The notes beneath the pieces are model-generated. The model made no database searches. It saw only the letters and a program-made list of their open reading frames with translations, and was not told where the DNA came from. Positions 19,053-27,844 of a stretch of 47,639 nt of DNA are shown here, piece by piece; position 1 is the first letter of the stretch; each line of letters starts with the position of its first letter. The DNA comes from Alphaproteobacteria bacterium. Its GTDB lineage: Bacteria > Pseudomonadota > Alphaproteobacteria > Reyranellales > JAQSWP01. Made by a program: the position numbers and the translations under genes. The DNA lies in the NCBI GenBank assembly GCA_029266575.1, contig JAQSWP010000003.1:1-47639 (forward strand), written 5' to 3'.

Positions 19053-19919
19053 TCATACGCTGCGCTGTACGGTTCGCTGCCGGCGCACGACGCTGACCAG
19101 CAGCATTGTGACGAACGGCACCGCGAGCTGCCATTGCGAGGGAATGACCAGCAGGCTCATCCCCGTCAGCAGCCCAAGGCCCAGCCCGGCCAGCATATGC
19201 GGCCCGACCCCGACCCCGACCTTGACCGAAGCGATGACCAAAGCGGCGAAGCCGAACAGCAGCGGATTGAACCCGGCCGTCGGCGTGATCGGATCGAACA
19301 CCGCGGTCAGCAGTGCGGGAATGGCGACCAGAAATCCGGAGAGGCCGAAAATCGCCATGCGCACATGCTCGAGATTGACGCCGAAGACCTGCGCCAGATC
19401 GGGATTGGACGCCGCCGCGCGCAGCGCCAGGCCGACGCCGGTGAAGCGGAACAGCAGCTGCATGGCAATTGCGATGGCGATCAGGATAAGCGGGCTCAGC
19501 ACGTCGATGATCGACAGGCTGATGGTGCCGATGTCGATCCTGGGTGGCGCCGAGGTAAGGACGAGCTGGCCGGCGCTGCCGAACGAGAGCGCGATAATGT
19601 TTTCGCACACATAAAGCACCGCCAGCCCGAGCAGCACCAGCACGGCCAGCGGCTTCTTGGTGCGCAGGAAATGGGCGTAGACGAAGCGATAAAATCCGAC
19701 CTGGCAGATCGGCCCCAGCGTCAGCGCAGCGACGATGGCCAGCCATAGCGGCGCCTTGAGAACGACGTGCAGCAGCACCAGCGTGTAGCCTACCACCGCA
19801 TAGACGCCGGCCAGCCCGAAATCGAGCATGCCGAGGATGCGCCAGGTGGTGCCCAGCGCCACGGCGGTGAAGCTGACCGAGACGCCCCAGATCAGCCCGA
19901 AAACCATCAGGTCGATCAT
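19053..19919 (-). CDS. livH: LIV-type ABC transporter permease (LivH-like)
   Basis: ORF to 19988; likely start MIDLMVFGLIWGVSVSFTAVALGTTWRILGMLDFGLAGVYAVVGY at 19919. Confidence 0.88.
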   Translation of the reverse strand: MIDLMVFGLIWGVSVSFTAVALGTTWRILGMLDFGLAGVYAVVGYTLVLLHVVLKAPLWLAIVAALTLGPICQVGFYRFVYAHFLRTKKPLAVLVLLGLAVLYVCENIIALSFGSAGQLVLTSAPPRIDIGTISLSIIDVLSPLILIAIAIAMQLLFRFTGVGLALRAAASNPDLAQVFGVNLEHVRMAIFGLSGFLVAIPALLTAVFDPITPTAGFNPLLFGFAALVIASVKVGVGVGPHMLAGLGLGLLTGMSLLVIPSQWQLAVPFVTMLLVSVVRRQRTVQRSV

Positions 19920-19947
19920 GGCGCGCAGCGCTCCAAGGCCGCACCGT

Positions 19948-20796
19948 TCAATCGAAAAGCGTCGGACGTCGCAGCCACAATCCACCATCCTGAACGAAAC
20001 AGGCGCCGGTCACGAAGCCGGCATAGTCGCTGACCAGATAGGAAGCGAGATCCGCCACCTCTTCGGGCTCGCCAAAGCGACCCACCGAAATATTCTCCCG
20101 CATGCGCCGCTCGATCGTCGGGTCAGCCCATAGTTTGTCGGCAGCCCCGGTGCCATTGATCGGTCCGGGCGCGATGGCATTGAGCCGGATGCCATGCCGG
20201 CCCCATTCGATCGACAGCGACTTGGTCAGGGCCAGTACGCCTGCCTTGGCGGCGGCGGAGTGCACCGTCATCGGATTGCCAGTCATGGCGTAGGTGGCGA
20301 CGATGTTGAGGATGGCGCCCTTGCGGCCGGCATCGATCATGTGCTTGCCCACGGCCTGGGTGCAGTTCCAGGTGCCATTGAGCACGATGTCGATGACGGT
20401 GTTCCACGCATTGGGCGACATCGCGGCCGATTCGACGACGAAATTGCCGGCGGCGTTGTTGACCAGGATATCGATGCCACCGAAGCGTTCGGCGGTGAAT
20501 TCGACCAGCGCCGCGACGCTGGCGCGATTGCGCACGTCGGCCACGAACGGCACCACCTCACGCCCCTCGCCCGACAGCGCCTCTGCCGTCCTTTGCAGCA
20601 CCTCGAGCTTGCGGCTGGCGATGACCACACGGGCGCCGAGCGCCGCGAAGGTCTCCGCCATGCCCCGGCCCAGCCCGGTGCCGCCGCCGGTGACGATCGC
20701 CACCCGCCCTTCAAGCGCCCCGGCATGCAGCATCGGCGGCCTGGCGGCGGGCGTCGTGGCCGCAGCTTTGGCCTGCATCTGCGCTGCGGTGCTCAT
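19948..20796 (-). CDS. SDR family, 2,4-dienoyl-CoA reductase (DECR)-like
   Basis: TGGGTGLGRGMAETFA cofactor motif and NNAAGNF. HSAAAKAGVLALTKSLSIEWGRHGIRLNAIAPGPINGTGAADKL lacks the classical YxxxK Tyr and resembles DECR-type SDRs. Confidence 0.82.
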   Translation of the reverse strand: MSTAAQMQAKAAATTPAARPPMLHAGALEGRVAIVTGGGTGLGRGMAETFAALGARVVIASRKLEVLQRTAEALSGEGREVVPFVADVRNRASVAALVEFTAERFGGIDILVNNAAGNFVVESAAMSPNAWNTVIDIVLNGTWNCTQAVGKHMIDAGRKGAILNIVATYAMTGNPMTVHSAAAKAGVLALTKSLSIEWGRHGIRLNAIAPGPINGTGAADKLWADPTIERRMRENISVGRFGEPEEVADLASYLVSDYAGFVTGACFVQDGGLWLRRPTLFD

Positions 20797-21965
20797 TGCT
20801 GGTTGGCCGGATCGAAATCGAGGCCCATGCGAGCGCGGCCGATGGATTGGGCTGTATTATCCAGGTTGGCGTGAGTGCTCTGGACATGGATGTTGCGGAT
20901 CTGCCGGCTGAGCGGATGCTCCTCGAACAAGGCGCTGGAGCCGGCGACGCGGACCGCTTCGTTGATGATCCACTCCGCCGTCGCCATCGCATAAAGCTTG
21001 CCCATCAACGCGTAACGTTCGGCCGCGGGGATATCGCTGCCGCCCCAGAAGCGCGCCGCCTTGTAGAGCAGCCCGCGCGCGGCCTCGATCCGCATCACCA
21101 TTTCGCCTACTGCGCGCTGAGCGTGCGGATTGCCGCCGGTGCCACGCTTGGGCAGGTAGTCGCAGATGAAATCGAGAATGCCCTGCGCTGCCCCCAAATG
21201 CGTGGCGCCGAAGGCCAGGTGCCAGCGCGAGCCATAATTGTCGCGGGCGTAGAATCCGCCATCCTGGATGATGTCGCGCTTCGGCACTTTCACCTGGTGG
21301 AGATTGACCCGCGGGCTGACCGCTGCCCGCATGCCCACTGGATTCCACCAGTCGAGGTCGATCTCGAAACCCTCGGCGCTTTTGGGCACCATGAACATGA
21401 TCATGTTCTGCGGCGCCGGCAGATCGGGCAAAGCAGCATGCAGCAACGTCCAGGCCGCGATGCTGGCCAGGGTGCCGTAAGTCTTCTCGCCCGTGACCTC
21501 AAGCCCGTCGGGCGTCGGCCGCGCTTCGGTCACCATGCCGTAATGGCCACGCGCGGTGCCGCCGGGTTCGGTGGCAGTCCAGGAAATCACCTCGCCGCCA
21601 TCGACGATCGGCGCGAAGTAGCGCTTCTGCTGCTCAGGCGTCGCCGCCACCGCCAGCATCTGCACGGCATGGGCGTGCACCTGGAAGCAATGGGTCGAGG
21701 CCATATCGACTTTGCCCAACTCCTCGAGGACCACGAGATAGGAAATCGGGTCATGGCCCAGCACGATGTTGACACCGTCGCCACCCAGTTCCTTGGGCAC
21801 GCACAAAGACAGCAAGCCCTGCTCGTGCAGCGCCTTCAACATTTCGACCGGCAGCGTGATGTCGCGATCATGCCGCCCGGCGGTCGGCGCCACGACGCTG
21901 CGCGCGATCTCCGCCGCCTTGGCACGCAGAACCTCGTGCCTGGTTTCCGTTGCCATGCCATCCAT
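20793..21965 (-). CDS. ACAD-fold flavoprotein, probable monooxygenase (SfnB/DszC/HsaA-like)
   Basis: DLDWWNPVGMRAAVSPRVNLHQVKVP parallels the 2351..3559 protein; C-term IRNIHVQSTHANLDNTAQSIGRARMGLDFDP; no YEGT. Confidence 0.8.
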   Translation of the reverse strand: MDGMATETRHEVLRAKAAEIARSVVAPTAGRHDRDITLPVEMLKALHEQGLLSLCVPKELGGDGVNIVLGHDPISYLVVLEELGKVDMASTHCFQVHAHAVQMLAVAATPEQQKRYFAPIVDGGEVISWTATEPGGTARGHYGMVTEARPTPDGLEVTGEKTYGTLASIAAWTLLHAALPDLPAPQNMIMFMVPKSAEGFEIDLDWWNPVGMRAAVSPRVNLHQVKVPKRDIIQDGGFYARDNYGSRWHLAFGATHLGAAQGILDFICDYLPKRGTGGNPHAQRAVGEMVMRIEAARGLLYKAARFWGGSDIPAAERYALMGKLYAMATAEWIINEAVRVAGSSALFEEHPLSRQIRNIHVQSTHANLDNTAQSIGRARMGLDFDPANQQ

Positions 21966-21996
21966 CAGCCAAACTCCACTACGGGATCAACGCCTG

Positions 21997-23136
21997 TCAC
22001 AGACCCAACATGTGCCGTGCTATCTGCAGGCGGTGAATCTCGTTGGTGCCTTCAACGATCTGCCCGACCTTGCCTTCGCGGAAATGCCGCTCGACCTTGT
22101 AGTCGCGCAAGATGCCGTAGCCGCCCAGGATCTGCACCGCTTCACCCGCGACATACATGCTGACGTCGGTGCCGAAAACCTTGGCCATCGAGCACTCGGC
22201 GCGCGACGGCAGGCCCTGGTCGAGCCGGCGCGCAGCGTCGTGCACTAGCAGCTTGGCGGCGCGGATGCGGATGGCCATCTCCGCCAGCTTGAGCTGGATG
22301 GCTTGGAACTCGCCGATGCGCTGGCCGAACTGCTTGCGCTCCCGCGCGTAGTTCGTGGCGATCTCGAGGCACGCTTCGGCTGCGCCCACTGCCATGCTGC
22401 CGACATTGACCCGACTGCGATTGAGCGTCGACAGCATCATCATCATGCCGTCGCCGCGATTGCCGACCAGCCGGCTTTCGTCGACCGCGCAGTCGACGAA
22501 ATCGACCTGGCAGGTGTGATGGGCGCTGTAGGACATCTTCTTTTCCCAGCGCGGGATCTGCACGCCAGGCGTGGTGCGGTCGACTAGGAAGACGCTGCGC
22601 GAGCGCTTGCCGGCGTCGCGGTCCTCGGTGCGCACGGCAACGGCGATGACGTCGGCGCGATCGGCGTTGGAGATGAAAACCTTGGTGCCGTTGAGCACCC
22701 AGCGTCCGTTCTTGAACACGGCATTGGCCGTCCCCGCTAGCACGTCGGAACCGGCGCCGGGCTCGGTCAGCGCGAACACCGCCCACCAGTCGCCGCCGAT
22801 CAGCTTGGGGAGCCAATTCGCGCGCTGTTCGGGCCTGGCGTAGTGTGCAATGAGGCTGACCACCATGTTGTGCACGCTTATGAAGCTCAGCGGCCGGTAA
22901 ACGCGGCCTAGCTCCTCGAACAGCAATGACTGGGAGAAATGGTCGAGGCCGATACCGCCGAATTCCGGCGGCCCCTCGATGCCGGCATAGCCCGCGCGCG
23001 CCAGCTTGGTGAAGATGTCGCGCGGCAAGTGTTCCTTTTCCTCCCACTCGTCGATGTTGGGCGCCACTTCGCGCTGCATGAAAGCGCGCATCGCATCGCG
23101 CACCGCTACCTGTTCGCCCGTCAGATCACCGTCCAT
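21997..23136 (-). CDS. Acyl-CoA dehydrogenase
   Basis: Within ORF 21997..23673; start MDGDLTGEQVAVRDAMRAFMQREVAPN at 23136. FALTEPGAGSD; GQIVEGTNEIHRLQIARHMLGL. Confidence 0.93.
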   Translation of the reverse strand: MDGDLTGEQVAVRDAMRAFMQREVAPNIDEWEEKEHLPRDIFTKLARAGYAGIEGPPEFGGIGLDHFSQSLLFEELGRVYRPLSFISVHNMVVSLIAHYARPEQRANWLPKLIGGDWWAVFALTEPGAGSDVLAGTANAVFKNGRWVLNGTKVFISNADRADVIAVAVRTEDRDAGKRSRSVFLVDRTTPGVQIPRWEKKMSYSAHHTCQVDFVDCAVDESRLVGNRGDGMMMMLSTLNRSRVNVGSMAVGAAEACLEIATNYARERKQFGQRIGEFQAIQLKLAEMAIRIRAAKLLVHDAARRLDQGLPSRAECSMAKVFGTDVSMYVAGEAVQILGGYGILRDYKVERHFREGKVGQIVEGTNEIHRLQIARHMLGL

Positions 23137-23150
23137 GGTACCCTCCAACT

Positions 23151-24326
23151 CTAGTTCTTCTGTTCCGTATGCGCGCGATGCGTGGCGTATTCGCCGCCGA
23201 ACATTTCCGTGCCGATAACAATCTTGTGGATGTCCTGGCCGCCGCCGGCGGCCTTCCAGCCCATGATGTCGAGATGCTTGCGGAACACCGAATGTTCCTC
23301 GTTGAAGGCGGCGCCGCCCCATATTTCCAGGCAGTCGGCCAGCGCGGCGGTGGCGACTTCGGCGATGTAGTATTTCAGCATCGACGCGTACTGCGTCACG
23401 CGCTGGTGGTTGTCGGCCATCCATGCCGCTTTGTAGGCCAACAATCGCGCCGCCTCGATCTTGGTGTAGTGCTCGACCAGCTTGAATTGGATCGACTGCC
23501 ACTTCAGCAGCGGACGGCCGAAAGTCTGCTTGGCCTTGGCGCGCGCCACCGTGTCGTCGAGCGCCTGCAGCACCGCGCCGGTGATCATCGTCGGGCCGAC
23601 GCCGCGGGTGTAGTCCCAGCGCTCGCGCATCATGTAGAAGCCGCGGTTTTCCTCGCCGATCAGATTGCTGCAAGGCACGGTGACGTTGTCGAACTTGATG
23701 GTGCCCAGCATGTGCGCCTGCACGCCCGGCTCGGGAATCGCGGTGATGTTCAGGCCCGGCCGATCGGCCTCGACCAGGATCATGCTCATGCCGCGCTTGC
23801 CGCCGGCGGCGGGATCGGTCAGCGCCGTGACCACCAGCAGGTCCGAGCCCGGAACCAGGCTGACGAATGTCTTCAACCCGTTGATGACGTAATTGCCGTT
23901 GCGTCGCTCGGCTGTGGTTTTGATGTTGGCCGCATCGCCGCCGGCATGGGGCTCGGTCTCGGCGAAGGCCAGCAATCGGCGACCGGCGATGATCTCGCGC
24001 AAGATCGCCTCGTCGTTGAGCAGCTTGGGGTAGGAATTGCCCATCAGCGCGATCCAGGCGCAGCTGAGATCGGCGCGCCCGATCTCCTCGACCGCAATCG
24101 ACAGATCGACCCAGCTGCGCTCGCCGCCGCCCACCGATTTGGGAAAGGTCATGCCCAGCAGCCCGAAATCGCCCATCGCCTTCAGCGCCTGGAAGGGAAA
24201 TTTCTCCGCTTTGGCCCAGCGCAGGGAATTGGGCGCTAGCTCCTTCATCGCAAAATTGCGATAGGCTTGGCGCAGCTTTTCCTGCTCTTCGGTGAATTCG
24301 AAGGAAAGACCGGCAAGTTGCGACAT
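23151..24326 (-). CDS. Acyl-CoA dehydrogenase
   Basis: 391 aa; AFAETEPHAGGDAANIKTTAERRNGNYVINGLKTFVS, FGRPLLKWQSIQFKLVEHYTKIEAARLLAYKAAW; C-term GGGQDIHKIVIGTEMFG. Confidence 0.92.
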   Translation of the reverse strand: MSQLAGLSFEFTEEQEKLRQAYRNFAMKELAPNSLRWAKAEKFPFQALKAMGDFGLLGMTFPKSVGGGERSWVDLSIAVEEIGRADLSCAWIALMGNSYPKLLNDEAILREIIAGRRLLAFAETEPHAGGDAANIKTTAERRNGNYVINGLKTFVSLVPGSDLLVVTALTDPAAGGKRGMSMILVEADRPGLNITAIPEPGVQAHMLGTIKFDNVTVPCSNLIGEENRGFYMMRERWDYTRGVGPTMITGAVLQALDDTVARAKAKQTFGRPLLKWQSIQFKLVEHYTKIEAARLLAYKAAWMADNHQRVTQYASMLKYYIAEVATAALADCLEIWGGAAFNEEHSVFRKHLDIMGWKAAGGGQDIHKIVIGTEMFGGEYATHRAHTEQKN

Positions 24327-24340
24327 TTCTGGTTCTCCTT

Positions 24341-25708
24341 CTAGATTTCCATGTCGATGAGTTTGGTCTTGCCGGTGGAACGCGGCAGCGACATGGGCGG
24401 CACGAGCGAGATAGTCGCGCGCACGCGCAGGATTTCGAATATCCGATGTTCTATGGCGCCGCGCAGCCGCGTGGCGGCTTCCTCGCCAAGCTCGCCCGCC
24501 TGCTCCACGCGCACGACCAGCGGTGGCGTAATGCGCGGCGGCTTTTCCTTCAGCACGATCCTGATTTCGCCCGTGACCTGCGGCATGAAGCCGGCAACCA
24601 CGTCCTTTATCGAAGATGGATAAACGTTGACGCCGCGCACGATCAGCATGTCGTCGGCCCGACCCAGCACCTTGATGCGCAGATGGGCATGGCCGCAGCT
24701 GGGACAGGACGTGTTGTCGACCTGGAAAATGTCGCCGGCATCGAGTTTGAAGGCCGGGCGGGCCTGATGCTGCAGCGACGTCATCAATAGCCGGCCGACC
24801 GTGGGGCCGTTGATGGCGATCGGCTTGAGCGTGTCGGGATCGATCAGCTCGTGCAGGACCAGATCCGGCGTCAGCGTGTGCAGGCCGTGATAGTCGTCGG
24901 ATACGCAGGAAAGCTGCGCCACGCCATAGGCGCCGAGCATTGCGTCATGCACCGTGGCGTTGAACGACCGCTCGAGATGGCGGCGCACTTCCGGCAGGCC
25001 GGCGCCCGGCTCGCCGCAGCACAAAATGGCCTTGATGCCGAGGCTGGAGACGTCGGCGCCCAGCACTTGCGGCGCCTGCTCGACCAGCCGCTGCGCCATG
25101 GACGGCGTCGCCAGCAGCGCCTTGGGCCGCAGCAATGCGGCCAATTGCAGAATGCGCGGCACGCCGGCTTCGGCGCCGACGGGAATGGCGCGGATGCCGA
25201 GCTGGATCAGCGAGCTGACGGCGATGGCGCCGACCACCCACATGCTCAAGCCCAGCGCGTTCATCACCATGTCGCCGCGACCGACGCCCATCCAGGTCAA
25301 CGCCCGCGCCCAGCCCAGGCTGTTGACGCGCATATCCGCGTCGGTGAAGAGATAGGTGAAGGTCGGCCGGCCGGTGGTGCCGCTGGTGGCGGAAATGCCG
25401 ACCACATCGGCCGGATCGGCGCAGAGATGCATGCCGAGATAGTCGCCACGCTCGCGAAACGACTGCTCCTCCGATTCGCGCTCGTCCTGCTTGTTGAAGG
25501 TGAAACGCAGGCGGCCGAAATCGGCGAGCGATTTGATGTCGCCGGGCGCCGCACCACAGGCGTCCATCTTGCTACGGTAGAACGGCGAGGCGTCGTAGCA
25601 ATAGCGCACTTGGGCTTGCAGCCGCGACAGGCGCAAGGATTCCAGCGCCTCGCCCGCCTGCGGCGGATGCGCCGGCCATATGCCGTGCAAATCGATCTCG
25701 CTCTTCAT
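24341..25708 (-). CDS. Phenylacetate-CoA ligase-type (PaaK-like) adenylate-forming CoA ligase
   Basis: YCYDASPFYRSKMD, ISATSGTTGRPTFTYLFTDAD, GDIFQVDNTSCPSCGHAHLRIKVLGRADDMLIVRGVNVYPSSIKDV. Confidence 0.92.
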   Translation of the reverse strand: MKSEIDLHGIWPAHPPQAGEALESLRLSRLQAQVRYCYDASPFYRSKMDACGAAPGDIKSLADFGRLRFTFNKQDERESEEQSFRERGDYLGMHLCADPADVVGISATSGTTGRPTFTYLFTDADMRVNSLGWARALTWMGVGRGDMVMNALGLSMWVVGAIAVSSLIQLGIRAIPVGAEAGVPRILQLAALLRPKALLATPSMAQRLVEQAPQVLGADVSSLGIKAILCCGEPGAGLPEVRRHLERSFNATVHDAMLGAYGVAQLSCVSDDYHGLHTLTPDLVLHELIDPDTLKPIAINGPTVGRLLMTSLQHQARPAFKLDAGDIFQVDNTSCPSCGHAHLRIKVLGRADDMLIVRGVNVYPSSIKDVVAGFMPQVTGEIRIVLKEKPPRITPPLVVRVEQAGELGEEAATRLRGAIEHRIFEILRVRATISLVPPMSLPRSTGKTKLIDMEI

Positions 25709-25746
25709 CGCACTCTATCCACGAAAGACGACATTGGAAAAAGCAG

Positions 25747-25776
25747 CGGCCGCCCGCCGCGAAGGACGGGCGGCCG
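25747..25776. repeat. Inverted repeat (10-bp perfect arms) after second LivK-like gene
   Basis: CGGCCGCCCG-CCGCGAAGGA-CGGGCGGCCG read directly; lies between the binding-protein stop (25783) and paaK-like start (25708). Confidence 0.85.
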
Positions 25777-25782
25777 AAGGTT

Positions 25783-26913
25783 TCAGCAGGCTCGTGACGA
25801 AGGAACGAGCTGCAGCTGGACCGGCTTCTTGTTCTTCACCTCCCACACTGCCAGCGGCAGGCGGGTATGGCCGTCCTCCTGGAAGCAGAAACTTCCCGAC
25901 GCCGTCTCGAACTTCCTGACCTTGAGCAGCGTGTCGCGGAAAGTCTCGCGCGTGATCTTGGCACCCGAGGCCTGCGCCGCCTCGATAACCTTGGTCACCA
26001 CGGTGGCGAAATTGTAGCCATAGAGCACCAGCGGCCCGATCTTGGTGTTGGCGGCGGCGATTTCCGCCGGCAGCCCGTCGCCAATGGCAAAGCCGGTGTA
26101 GACGAAGCCTTCGCCGGCATCTACGTCGAACAGCGCGCCTTCGGGCGAGGCGAGATAGCCGATCAGCTGCGACTTGATGCCGAGCTGGCGGGCCTGCACC
26201 ACCACGGCGGTGTTTTCCGAGGTGCCGATAGTGCCGAGATAGATGGCGTCCGGTTCAGCCTGCTTGATGGCGGCAAGCTGCGGCCGGAAGCTGGCGGTCG
26301 GCACCGGATAGCGCTGCACCGACACCACCTTGATGCCGCATTTGGTGAAGCGATCCTCGACGGTATTGACGGCGGTGTCGCCGAAGGCGCCGTTGACGGC
26401 CAGCACGGCGATGGTCTTGATCGACTTCTTGGCGCAGTAATAGTCCGCCGCCGCATTCACTTCGTCGCCGAGCAACGGCACGATCTGCTGCAGGTAATTG
26501 TTTTCCTTCACCAGCGCCGTGGCTTCGGCGGTGCTGAAGATCACCGTCTTGCTTTCCTCGAGAAACGGCCGCGCCGCCAGCAGGATCGGGCTGCCCGCAC
26601 CCAGCATGGTCAGCACGTTGTCGACTTCGATCGACTTCTTGATCGAGTTCAGACCCATGGTCGGGTCGTAGGAGCCGACATTGACCGAGACGCGCTCGAT
26701 CTTAACGCCGCTGTTCTTCTTGTTGAACGCCTCGATCACCGGTGCCGCGCCGACGGCGAAGCCCTCACCGAGATTGGCGAACGGGCCGGTGCCGCCGAAG
26801 ATGCCGACCTTGATCGTTTCCTGGGCCTGGGCCGGAACCTGCAAGAACGCCGCCAGGACCAGCGCCGCAGCGACGCCACCCGATCGCGCGAATATCGCAT
26901 TCGAAAACTTCAT
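25783..26913 (-). CDS. livK: ABC transporter periplasmic substrate-binding protein (LivK-like)
   Basis: Signal peptide (AALVLAAFLQVPAQAQ) then ETIKVGIFGGTGPFANLGEGFAVGAAPVIEAFN; 376 aa, binding-protein type I. Confidence 0.9.
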   Translation of the reverse strand: MKFSNAIFARSGGVAAALVLAAFLQVPAQAQETIKVGIFGGTGPFANLGEGFAVGAAPVIEAFNKKNSGVKIERVSVNVGSYDPTMGLNSIKKSIEVDNVLTMLGAGSPILLAARPFLEESKTVIFSTAEATALVKENNYLQQIVPLLGDEVNAAADYYCAKKSIKTIAVLAVNGAFGDTAVNTVEDRFTKCGIKVVSVQRYPVPTASFRPQLAAIKQAEPDAIYLGTIGTSENTAVVVQARQLGIKSQLIGYLASPEGALFDVDAGEGFVYTGFAIGDGLPAEIAAANTKIGPLVLYGYNFATVVTKVIEAAQASGAKITRETFRDTLLKVRKFETASGSFCFQEDGHTRLPLAVWEVKNKKPVQLQLVPSSRAC

Positions 26914-26976
26914 CGTTCCCTCCTCAACGCTTCACGACGGTTCATGCCGTCTTGGTTTGCCTATGATAATAACAAA

Positions 26977-26988
26977 CTGACTAGTCGG
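26977..26988. promoter_or_regulatory. Candidate TetR operator CTGACTAGTCGG in livK/tetR divergent region
   Basis: Near-perfect palindrome around GACTAGTC; 64 bp upstream of livK and 110 bp upstream of tetR. Confidence 0.5.
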
Positions 26989-27097
26989 AATTGTTCTCAC
27001 ACTCGCCGCGCCCGGTCAAGGACGCGACACGTCCGCCGGCCGGCGTTGTGTTGGCTGGCTATTTCGCGCCATATTCGCGACCGGGGGAGCACAACTC

Positions 27098-27844
27098 ATG
27101 GCACGCCAGAAACCGAGCGCCCGCGTCGCAAAGCCAGCCGCCGCGGCCAAACGCGGAGCAAAAGCGAAAGCTGGACCGCAAGCGAAGGCTGGGCCGGTGG
27201 GCAAGCGGACGCGCACACCCAACCGGGTGCGCCGCGCCGTCAGCCGCGAAGCGGTGCTGAAATCGGCGCGCAGCCTGTTCGTGGCGCAGGGCTATCTGGC
27301 GACCTCGGTCGACGACATCGCGCGCAAGGCCGGCTATTCGAAGGGCGGCGTGTATTTCTACTTTCTCGACAAGTCGCAGATTCTGCACGAACTGCTGGTG
27401 CAGAGCTGCGCGCTCTATGCCGAGATCATCGCCACGCTGAAGAACGAGAAGCTCGATCCGATCGACCGCCTGGTCAGCTGGGTCAACAACGTCTCGCGCC
27501 TCGGCGCCGAGGCCGGCGACGAGATCCTGCTGCCGATCCTGATATCGCTGGAATTCCTCGGCGTCGGCGACGACATCGAGCATTTGGTCAAGGCGCATCA
27601 CCAGGCGCAACTCGACGCGCTGGTCGCAGCGCTGCGCGACGGCCGCAAGGCCGGCATCATCCGCGACAGCGGACCGATTCGCGAACAGGCGGCCAGCCTG
27701 TCGGCGCTCGCCAATGGCGCGCTGCTGGAATGGTTTCGCCGCAAAGACGAGCTCAACGGCCGCGCTTTCGTGCGCGCGCTGCGCGAGATCGTGATCGTCG
27801 CGACCTGCGTCGACGAACGACGGGGCGGCAACGCGGGCCGCTAA
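27098..27844 (+). CDS. TetR/AcrR family regulator
   Basis: ARSLFVAQGYLATSVDDIARKAGYSKGGVYFYFLDKSQILHELL; paralogous to the 15890..16600 protein (shared ILLPILISLEFL, GALLEWxRR). Confidence 0.92.
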   Translation: MARQKPSARVAKPAAAAKRGAKAKAGPQAKAGPVGKRTRTPNRVRRAVSREAVLKSARSLFVAQGYLATSVDDIARKAGYSKGGVYFYFLDKSQILHELLVQSCALYAEIIATLKNEKLDPIDRLVSWVNNVSRLGAEAGDEILLPILISLEFLGVGDDIEHLVKAHHQAQLDALVAALRDGRKAGIIRDSGPIREQAASLSALANGALLEWFRRKDELNGRAFVRALREIVIVATCVDERRGGNAGR

